Shown in pieces: positions 23,933 to 34,298 of a stretch of 64,000 bases of DNA; positions within the stretch are counted from its first letter, which is position 1, and each line of letters starts with the position of its first letter. The translations under genes and the position numbers were made by a program. The notes beneath the pieces are model-generated. The model did no database searches. It saw only the letters and a program-made list of their open reading frames with translations, and was not told where the DNA came from. This stretch comes from Saururus chinensis (lineage: Eukaryota > Streptophyta > Magnoliopsida > Piperales > Saururaceae): the NCBI GenBank assembly GCA_035235625.1, contig CP141147.1, positions 906,001-970,000 of the forward strand. The letters are read 5' to 3'.

Positions 23933-24664
23933 TGTTGGACCTAGGTATGGGCTCAGAGCATATGGTCTACCTTAATAATGGTCCTGGTGAGCTATTAGGG
24001 TCCACAGTGAGTGGGGGTAGTCGCACCACCTGCCCACTTTAGGCTTACTCTAAGTAGGGCCCAACTCCATGTGCACTCACACACATGAATTATATACATT
24101 AATTATATATATTAGGGTCATAATCCTTGGTGGGGCTTGTTAATAGAGTTTATGCTTAATGGGATTTATGTGGTATGCGAGAGGTCAACTGTGCCACGAA
24201 CATGGACATATATATGTGCAGTGTGTTAGGCCTCTGTGGGTTTAATGAGTTGGGCCCATACCATTGTCGGAAACACTAGACATCCACGCGAGACAAGTGC
24301 ACATAGAGATTAAACAGGCTTGGCCCAAGCTCATTAGGACCAAGAAAGATGTGGAGATTAGGATGTTACCAGGTGATAAGCTAGGATTTGGTTGACCCAA
24401 TCCTAACCAATCACCCCCTCTCCTATCTCCCCTCTCGTCCTCTCTTTTCCTTGGTTTGGCCTCCCCTTCCCCATAAGAAGAGAACAAAAAAAATAAGTGG
24501 AGGAGAAGCAGCCATGGCCACCCCCTCTCCCTCCCCCCCTCTTTGGTCTGGCTAGCAACCTCTCCTTCGGCTCCTCTCCCTTTCCTCGGGTAGTAGGAAG
24601 GCTTGTGGCGCTCCTCTCTCTCTCTCTCTCTCCCTTTCCTCGGGTAGTAGGAAGGCTTGTGGCG

Positions 24665-24750
<86 letters not shown>

Positions 24751-25020
24751 GGGAAGCATACCAATTTCACCTAGGGAGTGCGTGAAGGTCTACGTGGTTA
24801 AAGGGGCGATCTTTGTGTACTTCTCAACCCCATTCTATAGGCTTGACTGCTCTCCAACATTGATCTTCAATAGAGGTAACTTCCCATTTGCTTTATTTAA
24901 GTATTTTGGATCTAAATAGTACTTGTGGGTGTTTGATTCGAGTGAAGAAGAAGAAGAAGAAGGCATCCTGGTGCTGCCGGCCCCAAAAGTCAATGTGCTA
25001 GATAGCCTTCTTTGTTGGAT
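23933..25020. mobile_element. Possible copia-type LTR with TC-rich core
   Basis: Starts TGTTGGACCTAGGTATGGG, a usual copia LTR beginning, and runs through a promoter-like AT segment and a pyrimidine-rich leader. It has no coding sequence. No second copy is present in the window, so it could be a solo LTR; the right end is not fixed. Confidence 0.35.
24578..24748. repeat. 54-bp duplication followed by (TC)n of about 80 bp
   Basis: CCTTTCCTCGGGTAGTAGG plus following bases through GGCGCTCC occurs at 24578 and about 24633. Each copy ends in a TC run, short after the first (24611-24632) and about 80 bp after the second (24667-24748). All ORFs here of Ser-Leu or Arg-Glu repeats are artefacts. Confidence 0.93.
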
Positions 25021-25254
25021 TTAGTAGATTATCATGCTTAGAATTGTGTATAATTCATAGTTTATAACATAATTGTATAAAAAATTGAGGAATTGAAGGA
25101 TTTGGCACATAAAGAAAGGGGCGGCCACCACCTAGTTGGGCTTGCCACCCCCTTACTTCTGTTGCGTCACCACACATCAGAAAATACGTAGTACATGTCA
25201 AAAAAGTGTAGTTTATATACTCCCATTATTCTATATTGTGTTAAATTTTAAAAT

Positions 25255-26975
25255 GAACTAATTTTAGACCATTTTAAAAAGCCAAATAAGATACTTAGTG
25301 TTAGATAGAGGGAATAATTTGTAGCATAAATAGAAAAACTGAAAATCAACAAACTAACCATCATTGGTAACTTCTTGTTTTATTTCGTTTGGTTCACCTA
25401 TAAGATTATTGGGCATTAGATAAACAATAAAAAAAGAGGAATTAAAAGGAAAGTAAGTATCAACTGAGCTTACTGCTTATGGTAATCTCTTGTAGTGACG
25501 ACTCCGGCCGGTCATGAGCTGCAAATTTGGAAATAGATATATAATGTTTAACACTTGAAATTAATCAAGTGTTTGATTTTTCAAAACCAACTAATTTTAG
25601 ACAATCTTGAAAAGCCAAACAGGGCAATATGATACGGAGGGAGTACTTAGTAGCACAAATAGAAGAACTAAAAATCATCAAACTAACCAGTCAGTGGTAA
25701 CTTCTAGTTTTATGTCATTCAGTTCACGTATAAGATTGTTAGGCATTAGATAAACAAAGGAAAAAAAGAGGAATTAAAAGGAAAGTAAGTGTCAACTGAG
25801 CTTACTGCTTATAGTAATATTCTCTTGCAGTGACGACTCAGGCCCGTCATGAGCTGCAAATTTAGAAATAGATATATAATGTTGAACACTTGAAATTAAC
25901 AAATCAAGCATATGATTTTTCAAAATGAACTAATTTTAGACCATTTTGAAAAGTCAAATAGGACAGTTAATATGAGACATAGAGAGTACTTAGTAGCACA
26001 AATAGAAGAACTAAAAATCAACAAACTAATCATCTGTGGTAACTTCTTGTCTTATATTGTTCAGGCGTCATTTGGATGACGCTTTACAACCGCTTTATGT
26101 CCGTTTTTTATTGTTTTGTATATAAATCTTGTTTAGTTAGGCAATTCAGACAAAAAGCCTCACTTTGTTTCAAAAATGTCTTTAACCCCGTTTTTGACTC
26201 ACTTTTGTTTTTAAACCGCATTCTGCCTAACTCTCCTCCTGAGGAGGGTTAGATTAAAAGTGTAAAGAAAAAAATAAAAATATTACGAGTTGACATTCTT
26301 ACCCTTCTCTTCTCTCTTGCTATAAACTTTTGTATTTTTTCCTTTTTACATATGTATGTTTTCATATCAATAAAACCCCCTTCCCCTTTCTCCTCCCACC
26401 ATGATTGTCTTCACACATATTTTTTCTTCTCTCCTGTGCTAACTCCCTTCCCTTTTCTCCTCTTCAGTAAAACATTATTCTCCAACTATGACCACCATCA
26501 TCTGCCAATGATGACCACCATCGTCTGCCATTGATGACCACCCTCATCCACCCGACCTTTTTTCTTCTAATTATTTGAGGACAAAACATGTATTTTTTAT
26601 AACTAAGATGATATGTAATACAATGACTATTCAAATAAGATTTTTAGAACTTTTTTTTGAAAAACAAATTTTCTATAATGTATATCCAAACATAACTTGC
26701 TTTTACTTTATTTTTTAAAAAGCGATTTCAACCAAAAGCAGCTTTCCAGATGGCACAAAGCGTTATCCAAACGACGCCTCAGTCCACTTATAAGATTTTT
26801 AAGCATTAGATAAACAAAGGGAAAAAAGAGGAATTAAAAGGAAAGTAAGTGTCAACTGAGCTTACTGCTTATGATAATCTCTTGTAGTGACGGCTCAGGA
26901 TGGTCATGAGCTGCAAAAATTTGGAAATAGATATATAATGTTGAACACTTGGAATTAACAAAATAAGTGTCAAAT
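25255..26975. repeat. Tandem triplication of a 335-bp noncoding unit
   Basis: Copies start at about 25255, 25588 and 25926. They share, in order, AACTAATTTTAGAC, ACTAAAAATCA-CAAACTAA, GGTAACTTCT, AGGCATTAGATAAACAA-type sequence, GTCAACTGAGCTTACTGCTT, TGACGACTC and GTCATGAGCTGCAAA. The third copy is interrupted by the MITE at 26064-26778 and resumes after it. Copy 2 carries a GGAGGGAGTA motif like a Stowaway MITE end. No coding function is apparent. Confidence 0.93.
26064..26778. mobile_element. Tourist-like (PIF/Harbinger) MITE, 715 bp
   Basis: Terminal inverted repeats GGCGTCATTTGGATGACGCT and, from the other end, GGCGTCGTTTGGATAACGCT. TCA flanks both sides (26061-26063 and 26779-26781), a 3-bp target duplication. 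The two sister repeat units show the uninterrupted sequence, so the insertion site is known precisely. GGC-GTTTGG ends fit PIF/Harbinger elements, although their usual target is TWA rather than TCA. No transposase is encoded. Confidence 0.85.
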
Positions 26976-29430
26976 GTAATATGTGGTTAAATATACTTTT
27001 TAAAGATGTCCAAACCAAAAGGAGATTGTCTCATGATTCTTACGAAATCGATTTTCTATTTGTCTTGACCTTTTGAGCATTGCTTCCACTTCCTTTCGAG
27101 GATTATAGAAATCCACATATGATAAAACTGTATGCAATGAAATAGAACTATAATTTGTATAATATATCTAATATTTTTGTAATAAGATAAAAAATGTATG
27201 ATGTGTGTGCATGTGTATCAAGAAAGCACATATATGGATATGGGACATAGATACAATACAATATGGGTATGTTTTCCATATTAGTAACTCTATTTTGCTA
27301 AATTTAAGTAGTTGAGTACTTAAAAAAGAGTATTATAAGCTTATTTTTCCTTCTCTTAGGTGTGGGTTCCACAATTCAATAAAAACTATTATTTTTCTAA
27401 ATATAGCTATTAATGTAGGACAAAGAGAGTATATAGCTTTGCAACAATTTTATTTGATATTTGCAGTGGAAACACACATACCTTTAAGTCGTGTTGAATT
27501 TATTTAATGTTTATTTGATGTTTACCTTATTTAGAAAAGATTTGATGAAGTAATTTATAGTTGGTGTTTGATGCAAAAGGTAGGACATGTAGGCATTTTA
27601 TCTAATATAGACACATGTACAATATAAATACAATGTCTATTTTGGAGTATTCGTGCTTCTTAGGTATATGTAGCACATATGCCATAAAAGGTGTGTGTTG
27701 TACCACTCTTCTCATGCAAGGTTTTAAGGCAAAGATATAGCATATTTATAGACACAAACAAATTGTATATCCATAGAAAAATCAATATAGGGTAATACAA
27801 CTAATGTGGAACGTTAAAAAAAGGGGTCCATCAATTTTTGGACCAATTTGGACATGTAGGACCCCTTTCATTACCTTATTTAAAATTTTATCCTTACTTA
27901 AATAGTTGAGATTGCATTTTCACATTTGGGAGGTCAGATAAGTGTGAGGCTGATTGGGTTAATCAAATATAGGGTCATTCAGATATATGTGCACCATCCA
28001 TCCATTTGACCTGGTCGAATTTCAGCCCTTCAAAATTGGGTTTAAATTTTGACCTGATGATTTGGTCTCACTCATCAAAATGTATCTAAATTTGACGTGA
28101 GTAATAACCTCAAGTTTTGCTAGGAATCCCACCTTGTCTCATACCATTGGCTTAAAAACGGGTCGGCTATCGACCCGAATTGGTGGGCAAGTCGAGTCGG
28201 TTCGGTTCAAGTGGCAGGTTAACTGGGTCAAACCGGTTGTTGACATCATATGCGCTAACATCTTGTCCCACAAAACCCAACCCTGGCCCTCCCGCGCCTA
28301 TTCTTCCCCTCCCAACATCTTGTCCCCACTGCACTCAGCTTTCATCTGTTATGACTTGTCCCCGCACTTTAAGTTTATTCATATATTTTAATTAAATAGA
28401 TTAGAAGAGAGAATTATCTATAATTTGTAATTTTTATATATTAGTTTTAATAGGCTTTAAGATTAGCATGTTTAGGCCCATTAATCTTTCTATTTAAGTG
28501 TAAAACCTATAACTTGATTTTCTTATGAAAGAAGTAATTAAACCTTAATTCTCTTCTGCCCCGCTAGTCGTTCTCTCCCTTATCCTTTCATCCCCATCTC
28601 TGCTTGCACGTTGTGCTTATAGGTGGGTCTTTTGACATTCCCATCTATCTAGTTTGCTGTGTAATAACTCAGTACACAACAACATCTGCTCCGGCGATCT
28701 CCTAGGCTCCCCTTACCGCAACCTCCTAGCCTACGAGACTGCAGGTCCCATGTGAAAAGAAACCAAGCCTTTTATAGTAAAAAGGGGATGGGATTTCACT
28801 TCCACACCATGCCGCCACTGAGCAAGCATCTTTCCCAGATGGTTCAGTAAGGACAGATTTCATCTCAGGCTAGGCAACAGAGGGTCTAACCAAGTTTCTA
28901 AGCCTTTGCTACAGAAGAAGTTATTGCCATATACCTTGATCATCGACGACGAACTGAAATTCCAAGGCACAAATTTTCATTTCTGTTGGCTGATGAGTAG
29001 CGGATTTGGACTAACCCCGTATCCATTGTATACCGTAAGATGCAAATTTTGTATGTATTATAAATTTGATTTTCCTCTGTTGTGTTTGATCCGAGGACAT
29101 AACTCAGAGATAAATTGATTTCTAGACAGCCCATCATCTAGGCTCATATAAACTTTTTTTGGACATATATGTATGTTTATGTACTTGCATACATACATAT
29201 GCAATTACCTTTGTAGAGGTGTACATACATACCCACCCGCCAATGACATCATGGAACTTCTTTTTCAAGCACTTATTAAGGCTACTAGGAAATTGCACTA
29301 TATATAAATACATATATGTATGTGCTTATATAAACGAATATGCAATTACATCTATAGAAGTATACATATATGCATACTATAGATATATATTATGTACACA
29401 CACATATGTATATAAAGAGAGACAACTCAC
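26976..29430. other. Intergenic or intronic AT-rich sequence
   Basis: No gene recognised. It includes CACATATATG-type repeats near 29160-29420 next to the 3' end of the ankyrin exon. Confidence 0.5.
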
Positions 29431-30685
29431 AACTATAGATGTCGACTTTTGAGGGAGAATTTCCACTTTTAAAAGCAGATGTTTGATTGGCCAGGGCATG
29501 TAGAGGGGACTCGCCCATCTCGTTGATGCATGTGCCCAATCTTGGCCATTCTTTAACTATAACCAAAGCCAAGTCTGACAATGAAAACAATGGCCAAAGT
29601 GAGTAACTTGTAGAGAAGTACCTCAAGAACACCACACATATATAAAAGTTTCTCCTTCAAGTCTCTTTGCTCCCATGGAGGTAGGCCCCACATTCATCTC
29701 ATAAATATATAGATGGAATACCTATATTATCACCCCGTTTTCGTGTCACCTACCAAAAATAAAAAAGGAATTTTAAGTTGGTCAAGGGCAGTAAAATGAT
29801 GGAATTTTTTTTGCCCAACTGGTATGGATGCAAAATAAGTAAATAACCATTACCAGCCCCATACCCAAATCCGTTGGTAGCTTTGGTACTTGGTTGCAAA
29901 ACTTTTGAGAGATTGGATTGGGTGTGCAGGCTGAGAATTCTGTCTTTGGTTCGGGCTTCTTATGATGTGGTCCTATCATGGCGGCAACAAGTGAGGGTGG
30001 GAGGGGGACACAGGAATAAAGGCACTGGTTGGAATACTAGTGATGTAGAGCTGGAGGGTCTACCAGGTGTGGAGTCGGCAAGGAAGGCAAAAAAAAAAGA
30101 TTGTAAAAGTCTTATACCGAAGAAGTGACCGGCGATTGCCGAGTGCAAAACAGTATTCCCATCGCTACTTCTTCTGCACATCGCCGTAAAATCTTCGTCA
30201 CGGTCCTCGAATAAGCCGGCAAAATATAAGAAGAGGTCAGTGTGGCCACCAGAAGCTGCCAAGAATGGCGGTGTTTCCCCGGCTTCATTACGAGCCCTGA
30301 CAAGCTCAAAAACGGCGTCTTCGCCTCGGACATCTTGCCCACGGAGCTTCCTCAAACGTTGGCAGATGCCCACACAGATACCTAATGGGTTCCCACAGGC
30401 CGCCGCCAGGTGGAGTGGGCTGTTCCCGGATCTGTCCCTCGTCTGGAGCAGGTTCGGATCCTGCACCAAACTGATCATTTCCCACGCTATTGAAGAGGAG
30501 TGAAAGAAATCATGAAATGGTGGTACGGTGACAGCCAGATGCAAAATGTTATGACCCCGTTTGCTTTCGCCAAGGAGTTGTGGGTATCTCTCGCAGGCTT
30601 TCACCACCGCCCTCCAATTGCCCATCATCGCATTTTGGAACATCTCCTCCGCCATCGCATCTACATTCCCATTTCCATTCATCAT
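29431..30685 (-). CDS. Ankyrin-repeat protein, N-terminal half (two exons)
   Basis: Exon 1 (30118-30685) starts MMNGNGNVDAMAEEMFQNAM and carries four ankyrin-type repeats: RGHNILHLAVTV, SGNSPLHLAAACGN, AGETPPFLAASGGHTD and DGNTVLHSAIAGHFF. A GT-AG intron (29575-30117) follows. The donor after the first base of a codon and the acceptor at 29575-29576 restore an Asp codon, giving HFF-DLALVIVKEWPRL, as in ITN1-like proteins. Exon 2 (about 29431-29574) continues INEMGESPLHALANQTSAFK and ends at a GTGAGT donor, so more exons are expected downstream. None was found until 15663, where the matching C-terminal half begins on the same strand. No stop codon interrupts the two exons. A TATA box lies 65 bp upstream of the ATG. 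Confidence 0.85.
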
Positions 30686-30749
30686 TTTTTATCAAATTTG
30701 TTCCCCTGCCGAAGCACACCCCGGCCCACACGTCCTACTGAATGCCTGC

Positions 30750-30756
30750 TTATATA
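30750..30756 (-). promoter_or_regulatory. TATA box of the ankyrin gene
   Basis: TATATAA on the minus strand, about 65 bp before the ATG at 30685, leaving room for a 5' UTR of about 35 nt. The same motif and spacing are kept in the duplicated copy near 33205-33215. Confidence 0.65.
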
Positions 30757-30860
30757 TTCATCCCACCAGCTCGGTCCACATGATAAGAAACTTAACGCTG
30801 GAGGCTGCATATATTCGTTGCTTGCTGCATTGGGTTGTACGTGGATCAAACTAGGCATCC

Positions 30861-31914
30861 ATCTATATGCATAACAAAGTTAATGCTCGGTTCTGCTCTG
30901 CATGCATCGGATTTTTCTTTAACAATGGCGTCACCTTTACTTCACCTGAGTCCTACGTACGAACAAGTTGCCGCTTTATCATCAATGACACACGACACGT
31001 GCTTTTTTCTCTCAAGTTAAGCGTAGTGATAGTAGAACTAGGATGTTCATATGTCTGACTTCTGTTGTTTGAATATGTCCGTGTCCATTTTAATATAGAA
31101 TAGATAAGCATTGGCCAATCTTTTATCTTCCTTAACGAAGAGTTAGAGATATAAACTTTCCTTTATCTATGTCTGCGAATATTTACATATGTCATTTTTA
31201 CCTAATATTCTTTTAAATATTAGTAATAATTATTACTTAATTATTAAAAAAATAAAATTCAATATTTATGTAGCATTCAAGTTGTCTAATACTTATGTAA
31301 TATGTTAAAATTAATCTAATATAGTACATAAGTATTAGATACATGTTTTTAAGTTATAAATATCTATGTAGCATGTTAGTATAGTCTTAACATACTATAT
31401 AGGTATTAAACAAATTTAAAACATGGATCTAGTATCTATGTAGCATATTAGGATATTTTTGACATACTACAAAGGTACTAAAATATTTGAATTAGGATAA
31501 AAATTTAGGTATTGAAATATTTGTCCAAGCCTCTCTATGTCCGTTTATGTTTATCCATGTCCGTAAAGGATCTACTTGGACAAAATATCATACGGACTAG
31601 GGCAGACAAGGATAAGGGATATGCAAATGATAGGTAGACACAGACAACTCTCTGTCCGAGTTCATTTCTATGCGTGAACACCTCTAATTAGAACCATGGT
31701 CCATGGCTACTAGAATGTAACTCAAGCAAAGAATATTATAATCTTTACCAACTTTTGTATAAAGAAGAATTGGGTATAACCCTTCCAATCTTTTGACAAT
31801 ACACTCAATGAATCCGTTGGATAGTACATATGGACCTTACATAAAGCTTACTTGAGCCTACATATTCTGTCTAATTAAAACCCAATTAGAAAACTTTGTT
31901 AGATGGATTTGTTG
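30861..31914. other. Intergenic sequence
   Basis: AT-rich. GTCCGT-TATGTCC and ATGTAGCAT-TTAGGATA motifs here resemble sequence at 13680-13830 and 22560-22690, suggesting a dispersed repeat. No gene. Confidence 0.5.
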
Positions 31915-31918
31915 AGTG

Positions 31919-31990
<72 letters not shown>
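31915..31990. repeat. (ATT)n microsatellite
   Basis: About 25 TAT/ATT units, nearly perfect. Confidence 0.96.
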
Positions 31991-32434
31991 GTTATTAAAA
32001 TTATTATTTATTTATTATTGTATAGTAACTACGCACTATGTTAAGATTTGATTCCTATTTTTTAAGCTAGGATCCCTCTTACATTTAAAAAAGGTGGACA
32101 TAAACTAAATCCATTTCTATAAATGGCAATGCGATGTAAAAGAGGAGAAAATTGTTGCAAAGGGCCTTTTGCAACAATTTTGTCACATTTGTATTTGCAA
32201 CGGTAGAAAAGCAGTTAGAAAAGATGTTTTTTGATGGATGGAAAACTCTCACTAGAAAATAATTGCAAAAGATATTTTACAACAATTTTTGTTTTCATTT
32301 TTGTTTTGATTAAAATATTATTTATTTGTATACTATAAGTATTTAATGTTGTTCACAATGAAGCTATTATACAACACTTCCAAAATACGAGAGCTCATCC
32401 CGGACAATATAATTGTAAAATATTATATATTACA

Positions 32435-32537
32435 TTCCCTCTGTCCTATATTAAGTATCTTATTTGGTTTTTTAAAATAAATTAATTTAATTTATTTAAA
32501 AAAATTAAATAGGACACTTAATATAAGATGAAGAGAG
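32435..32537. mobile_element. Stowaway-like MITE
   Basis: Left end CCCTCTGTCCTATATTAAG and right end CTTAATATAAGATGAAGAGAG are complementary along most of the 100 bp, with TA at the right edge. It has the CTCCCTCCGTCC-type ends of Stowaway elements. Confidence 0.75.
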
Positions 32538-32680
32538 TAATATTTTATTCTAAAATTTTTTGTTGGAAAATGAAATTATAAACAATATTCTTCCCTCAAC
32601 AAAAATGCTAGTGTTGCCACTAAATTTACAGAAATTTTTTGTATCAAGAACTATCCAAGACTATCATTTGCAGGAAAGCA

Positions 32681-32888
32681 TTTTCTATGCTCCACTCTGA
32701 CTGTGAGCCGAGTGTAAGGAACGTTTGGGAAGTGTCAGATTTTAAGATCGACGGCGCATACGCTAACGCACATTAGCATGAATATTATTTGTGCTAATGT
32801 ACATTAGTGTGTGCGCCGTCGATCTTGAAATTCAACGCTTCCTAGGCATTCCTTACACTCGGCTTATGTTAAAGATGGAGCATGAAAA
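32681..32888. mobile_element. Long-TIR MITE, copy A
   Basis: A nearly full-length inverted repeat: GAGCCGAGTGTAAGGAA and AAGATCGACGGCGCATACGC on the left pair with GCGCCGTCGATCTTGAAAT and TTCCTTACACTCGGCTTAT on the right, around a loop of about 20 bp. Two relatives lie at 60520-60693 and 60794-61012. It encodes no protein. The superfamily is not certain. Confidence 0.85.
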
Positions 32889-32949
32889 ATACTTCCCATT
32901 TGCAAATTCGTGACTCTAGAAACTAAAAGTAGTAATATTATTATGAATA

Positions 32950-33300
32950 GGAGCGAAAGAAATCAGATTTTATACGGTGATAGCCAAATGCAAAATGTTC
33001 TGACCCCGTTTGCTTTCGCTCAGTTGTGGGTATTTCTCGCAAGCTTTCTCCACGGCCCTCTAATTGCCCATCATCACATTTTTTGGAACATCTCCTCCGC
33101 CATTGTATCTACATTCACATACTCATTCGTCATATGGTGAAATTTGTTCCCCTGCTACTGCCAACTAGTACAATATGCAAAACACTCCCCGCATCCCACT
33201 GAATGCCTACTTATATATTCATCCTACCAGCTAGGTCCACACAAGAAACTTAATGCTGCAGGCTGCACATATTCGTTGCTTTGCTTGCTGCATTAGGTTA
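32950..33300 (-). pseudogene. Duplicated ankyrin exon 1 plus promoter region, broken
   Basis: Matches 30500-30845 including the start region (TMAEEMFQKM for AMAEEMFQNAM), the 5' flank with its TATA sequence, and the CTTAATGCTGCAGGCTGCA upstream stretch. The conserved GNWRAV reads GN-stop-RAV because TGG became TAG, and there is a frameshift near the start. Homology ends after ILHLAITV. It covers only the first repeat and lies on the same strand as the better copy, so it is a partial tandem duplication. Confidence 0.88.
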
Positions 33301-33389
33301 GAATAATTTACTAAGATCCAAGATTTTTTATGTCGACAGCTTGCCATGTCAGTAGTTAGTTTTTTCTGTTTCTCTTCTATAGCAGAGTA

Positions 33390-33462
33390 TTCCCTCCGTC
33401 CTATATTAATAGCTTTATATCTAATTTTTATTATTTTTCTTAAGATAGCAATCACATCTCTC
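33390..33462. mobile_element. Stowaway-like MITE, 3'-truncated
   Basis: TA then TTCCCTCCGTCCTATATTAA followed by TAGCTTTATATCTAATTTTT. The same element, inverted and shorter, is at 63556-63611. No clear right terminus. Confidence 0.6.
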
Positions 33463-33499
33463 TTGTCTAACATTAAAATCAAAAGCTAGCGACGTATAC

Positions 33500-33722
33500 C
33501 TCCAGAAATCCATCAGCGGCACGCGCTTGCAAAGCCTTCTCTACCTCACAGAGCTTCAGCCCTCCCCTACTCACCACATCTCCAACCGTAACCCTGCCCC
33601 TGCAAGCATCGATGGCCTACATCACCCGATCCCGAATGTCCCGCCGCAGTTCATTGGTTTCAACATTGTCCCCGCACATAAAGCCCCCAAGAATCTCAAA
33701 GCCCACCCTGACGCTCGACGAG
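33500..33722 (-). pseudogene. Exon fragment of an At5g03900-like chloroplast protein
   Basis: Minus-strand reading gives NVETNELRRDIRDRVM, a stop at 33617-33619, then AIDACRGRVTVGDVVSRGGL, KLCEVEKALQARAADGFLEV, then a GTATAC splice-donor-like site at 33499. This order and wording match the conserved N-terminal part of the plant family represented by Arabidopsis At5g03900 (uncharacterised, chloroplast-targeted), where the usual text is close to GRVTIGDVASRAGLKL and ends FLEV. One exon only, with a stop, so it is a fragment. Recognition is from memory of the family. Confidence 0.65.
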
Positions 33723-33917
33723 AAGACCCTAGGGCTGAATAATCGAATAGAAATTGACGATCAGGACATGCAACTACTATTTCCACCAAAAAACAAGAAT
33801 TTTCATAAGTTACACATCAATGTAGCTGTAGATCCAGTTGAAAATTCAAACAAAAAAATGATGGATCTGCGGGAAGACCACACAAATTAGTAGGAGTAGA
33901 ATTCACTTGGTGAAGAA

Positions 33918-34065
33918 AAAAAGGAGGATTGGCGACCTCTTTCTCGATGAACTTGGTGAAGAAGCGCTTGGCCTAGATGGCGGAGACATCGCTGCTGTGT
34001 TCATGCCAAATGAGGATGCGGCCTTTGATGTCGAGGAGGAAGAGCGCCGAGGCGGCGCCCACCAT
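33918..34065 (-). pseudogene. AP-1 complex mu-subunit, first-exon fragment
   Basis: From an ATG at 34063-34065 the minus strand reads MVGAASALFLLDIKGRILIW, then HEHSSDVSAI, a TAG, then AKRFFTKFIEKE. Plant AP-1 mu proteins (clathrin adaptor medium chains of the trans-Golgi network) start with nearly the same text, with Gln where the stop is; CAG to TAG is a single change. Homology ends after about 48 codons in an Asn-Pro-Pro/Phe run. The GC-rich sequence upstream (34066-34260) may be its 5' UTR. It lies beside two other minus-strand gene fragments, as in multi-gene captures by Helitrons or Pack-MULEs, but element ends were not found. Confidence 0.85.
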
Positions 34066-34298
34066 GAATCTAGGAGCTGAGGAGACGGGGAAAGGGAAGA
34101 CCGGGATTCAAATGGTGGGAGCAGATCCGTATGCCGGAGCGACAGGTCAAACGGTTGGCAGGGAGGGCCTCTCAGGAATTTGGCCGGATCTCTCTTTGGG
34201 GCTGAGTTCGGATCTCGGAGCAGCAATGTTTTGGGGAGTGAGGTCTGAGAGGGAAGAGTGATGCAATTACTTTCCCGGATGGTAGTACCATGTGGGAA

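Noticed and set aside
24403..24919. ORFs of Arg-Glu or Ser-Leu repeats on both strands
   Set aside because: They are translations of the (TC)n microsatellite and its duplicated flank, not proteins.
28660..29137. Gene-like GC-richer stretch before the ankyrin exon
   Set aside because: Neither strand gives a recognisable protein or the expected ankyrin exon.
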